Assembly: GCA_964570785.1 (NCBI GenBank)
Contig: CAZMZG010000083.1
Coordinates: 1-5,305, forward strand
DNA from: Thermatribacter sp964570785
Lineage (GTDB): Bacteria; Atribacterota; Atribacteria; Atribacterales; Thermatribacteraceae
DNA: 5,305 nt
Reading direction: 5' to 3'
The notes under the pieces are model-generated. The model was not told the DNA's origin and did not search any database. It was given only the letters and a program-made list of their open reading frames with translations. The position numbers and the translations under genes were made by a program. This document shows positions 5,229-5,305 of the stretch, piece after piece. Each line of letters starts with the position of its first letter. Position 1 is the first letter of the stretch.

Positions 5229-5305
5229 CCGGTGAGCAAAATAGAGTCTTTCCCAAAAAGCGAGAAACTATCACCGGAAAGTGTCTTGATGAATCACCTT
5301 CCAAT
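5229..5305. other. Right-edge segment with no identifiable gene
   Basis: On the minus strand one frame is open from the edge to a TAA at 5221-5223 (27 codons), but the residues are not recognised and an opening of this length is expected by chance. On the plus strand an ATG at 5289 opens five codons before the edge, too little to judge. No clear rho-independent terminator stem followed by a T run was found. The segment does hold two of the three CCGGTGA motif copies. Confidence 0.4.
5271..5280. repeat. Third copy of the TCACCGG motif upstream of plsC
   Basis: The plus strand TCACCGGAAA at 5271-5280 exactly repeats TCACCGGAAA at 5174-5183, in the same orientation, and its TCACCGG core is the reverse complement of CCGGTGA at 5229-5235. 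With the inverted pair this makes three copies of one core in about 110 bases. Confidence 0.55.

Larger units (their letters stand above)
5172..5237. repeat. 9-base inverted repeat flanking the plsC promoter
   Basis: The plus strand reads GCTCACCGG at 5172-5180 and its exact reverse complement CCGGTGAGC at 5229-5237, with 48 bases between. The right arm directly abuts the -35 hexamer and the left arm covers the plsC ribosome binding site, just downstream of the expected transcription start. The arrangement fits either paired protein-binding sites around a promoter or, in a longer transcript from further upstream, a stem hiding the ribosome binding site. Confidence 0.6.

Noticed and set aside
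5240..5265. A possible terminator hairpin in the stretch with CTTTTTGGGAAAG (minus strand)
   Set aside because: The stem is only about four pairs with mismatches and has no GC-rich core, so it does not qualify as a rho-independent terminator.
5221..5304. The 3' end of an upstream minus-strand gene (27 open codons to a TAA)
   Set aside because: The residues were not recognised as the end of genes often found beside plsC such as cmk, and so short an opening is likely by chance.
5289..5305. A divergent plus-strand gene starting at ATG 5289
   Set aside because: Only five complete codons are visible and the upstream ribosome binding site is weak; nothing supports it over chance.

Overview
The window is a densely packed, single-direction bacterial gene block: every recognisable gene lies on the minus strand, so transcription runs from the right edge to the left edge. 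In transcription order the genes are plsC (lysophosphatidate acyltransferase), an exported and membrane-anchored NHL/TPR protein, a MEMO1-family protein (AmmeMemoRadiSam system protein B type), lysA (diaminopimelate decarboxylase), dapB (dihydrodipicolinate reductase) and the first 45 codons of dapF (diaminopimelate epimerase), which runs off the left edge. No RNA gene, insertion sequence, CRISPR array or riboswitch was found.

Layout. Positions 5305-5229 hold no identifiable gene but carry two copies of a CCGGTGA motif. Positions 5228-5169 hold a good sigma70-type promoter (TTGATT, 17 bases, TACAAT) and a third motif copy that contains the plsC ribosome binding site. plsC (5168-4581) overlaps the TTG-started NHL gene (4591-3209) by 11 bases. 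The MEMO gene (3205-2363) follows after 3 bases. A 79-base gap with a perfect -35 hexamer precedes lysA (2283-970). dapB (947-138) follows after 22 bases, and dapF (from 136) after 1 base.

How the genes work together. lysA, dapB and dapF are three steps of the diaminopimelate route: DapB makes tetrahydrodipicolinate, DapF makes meso-diaminopimelate for peptidoglycan and for LysA, and LysA makes lysine. The upstream half links phospholipid synthesis, a cell-surface beta-propeller protein and a MEMO protein. These have no established shared pathway with lysine, and a possible promoter in front of lysA may separate the two halves.

Organism. The genes are clearly bacterial. Non-ATG starts (GTG for plsC, TTG for the NHL gene), tight gene packing, a MEMO-family gene and LysA/DapB sequences reminiscent of anaerobic, often thermophilic lineages (Clostridia-like Firmicutes, Thermotogota, Atribacterota) suggest such a bacterium. 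This placement comes from recognition only and is of low certainty.

The most unusual non-coding signal is the three-copy CCGGTGA/TCACCGG arrangement around the plsC promoter and ribosome binding site. The most unusual protein architecture is the NHL-propeller, TPR and C-terminal membrane-anchor protein next to the MEMO gene.
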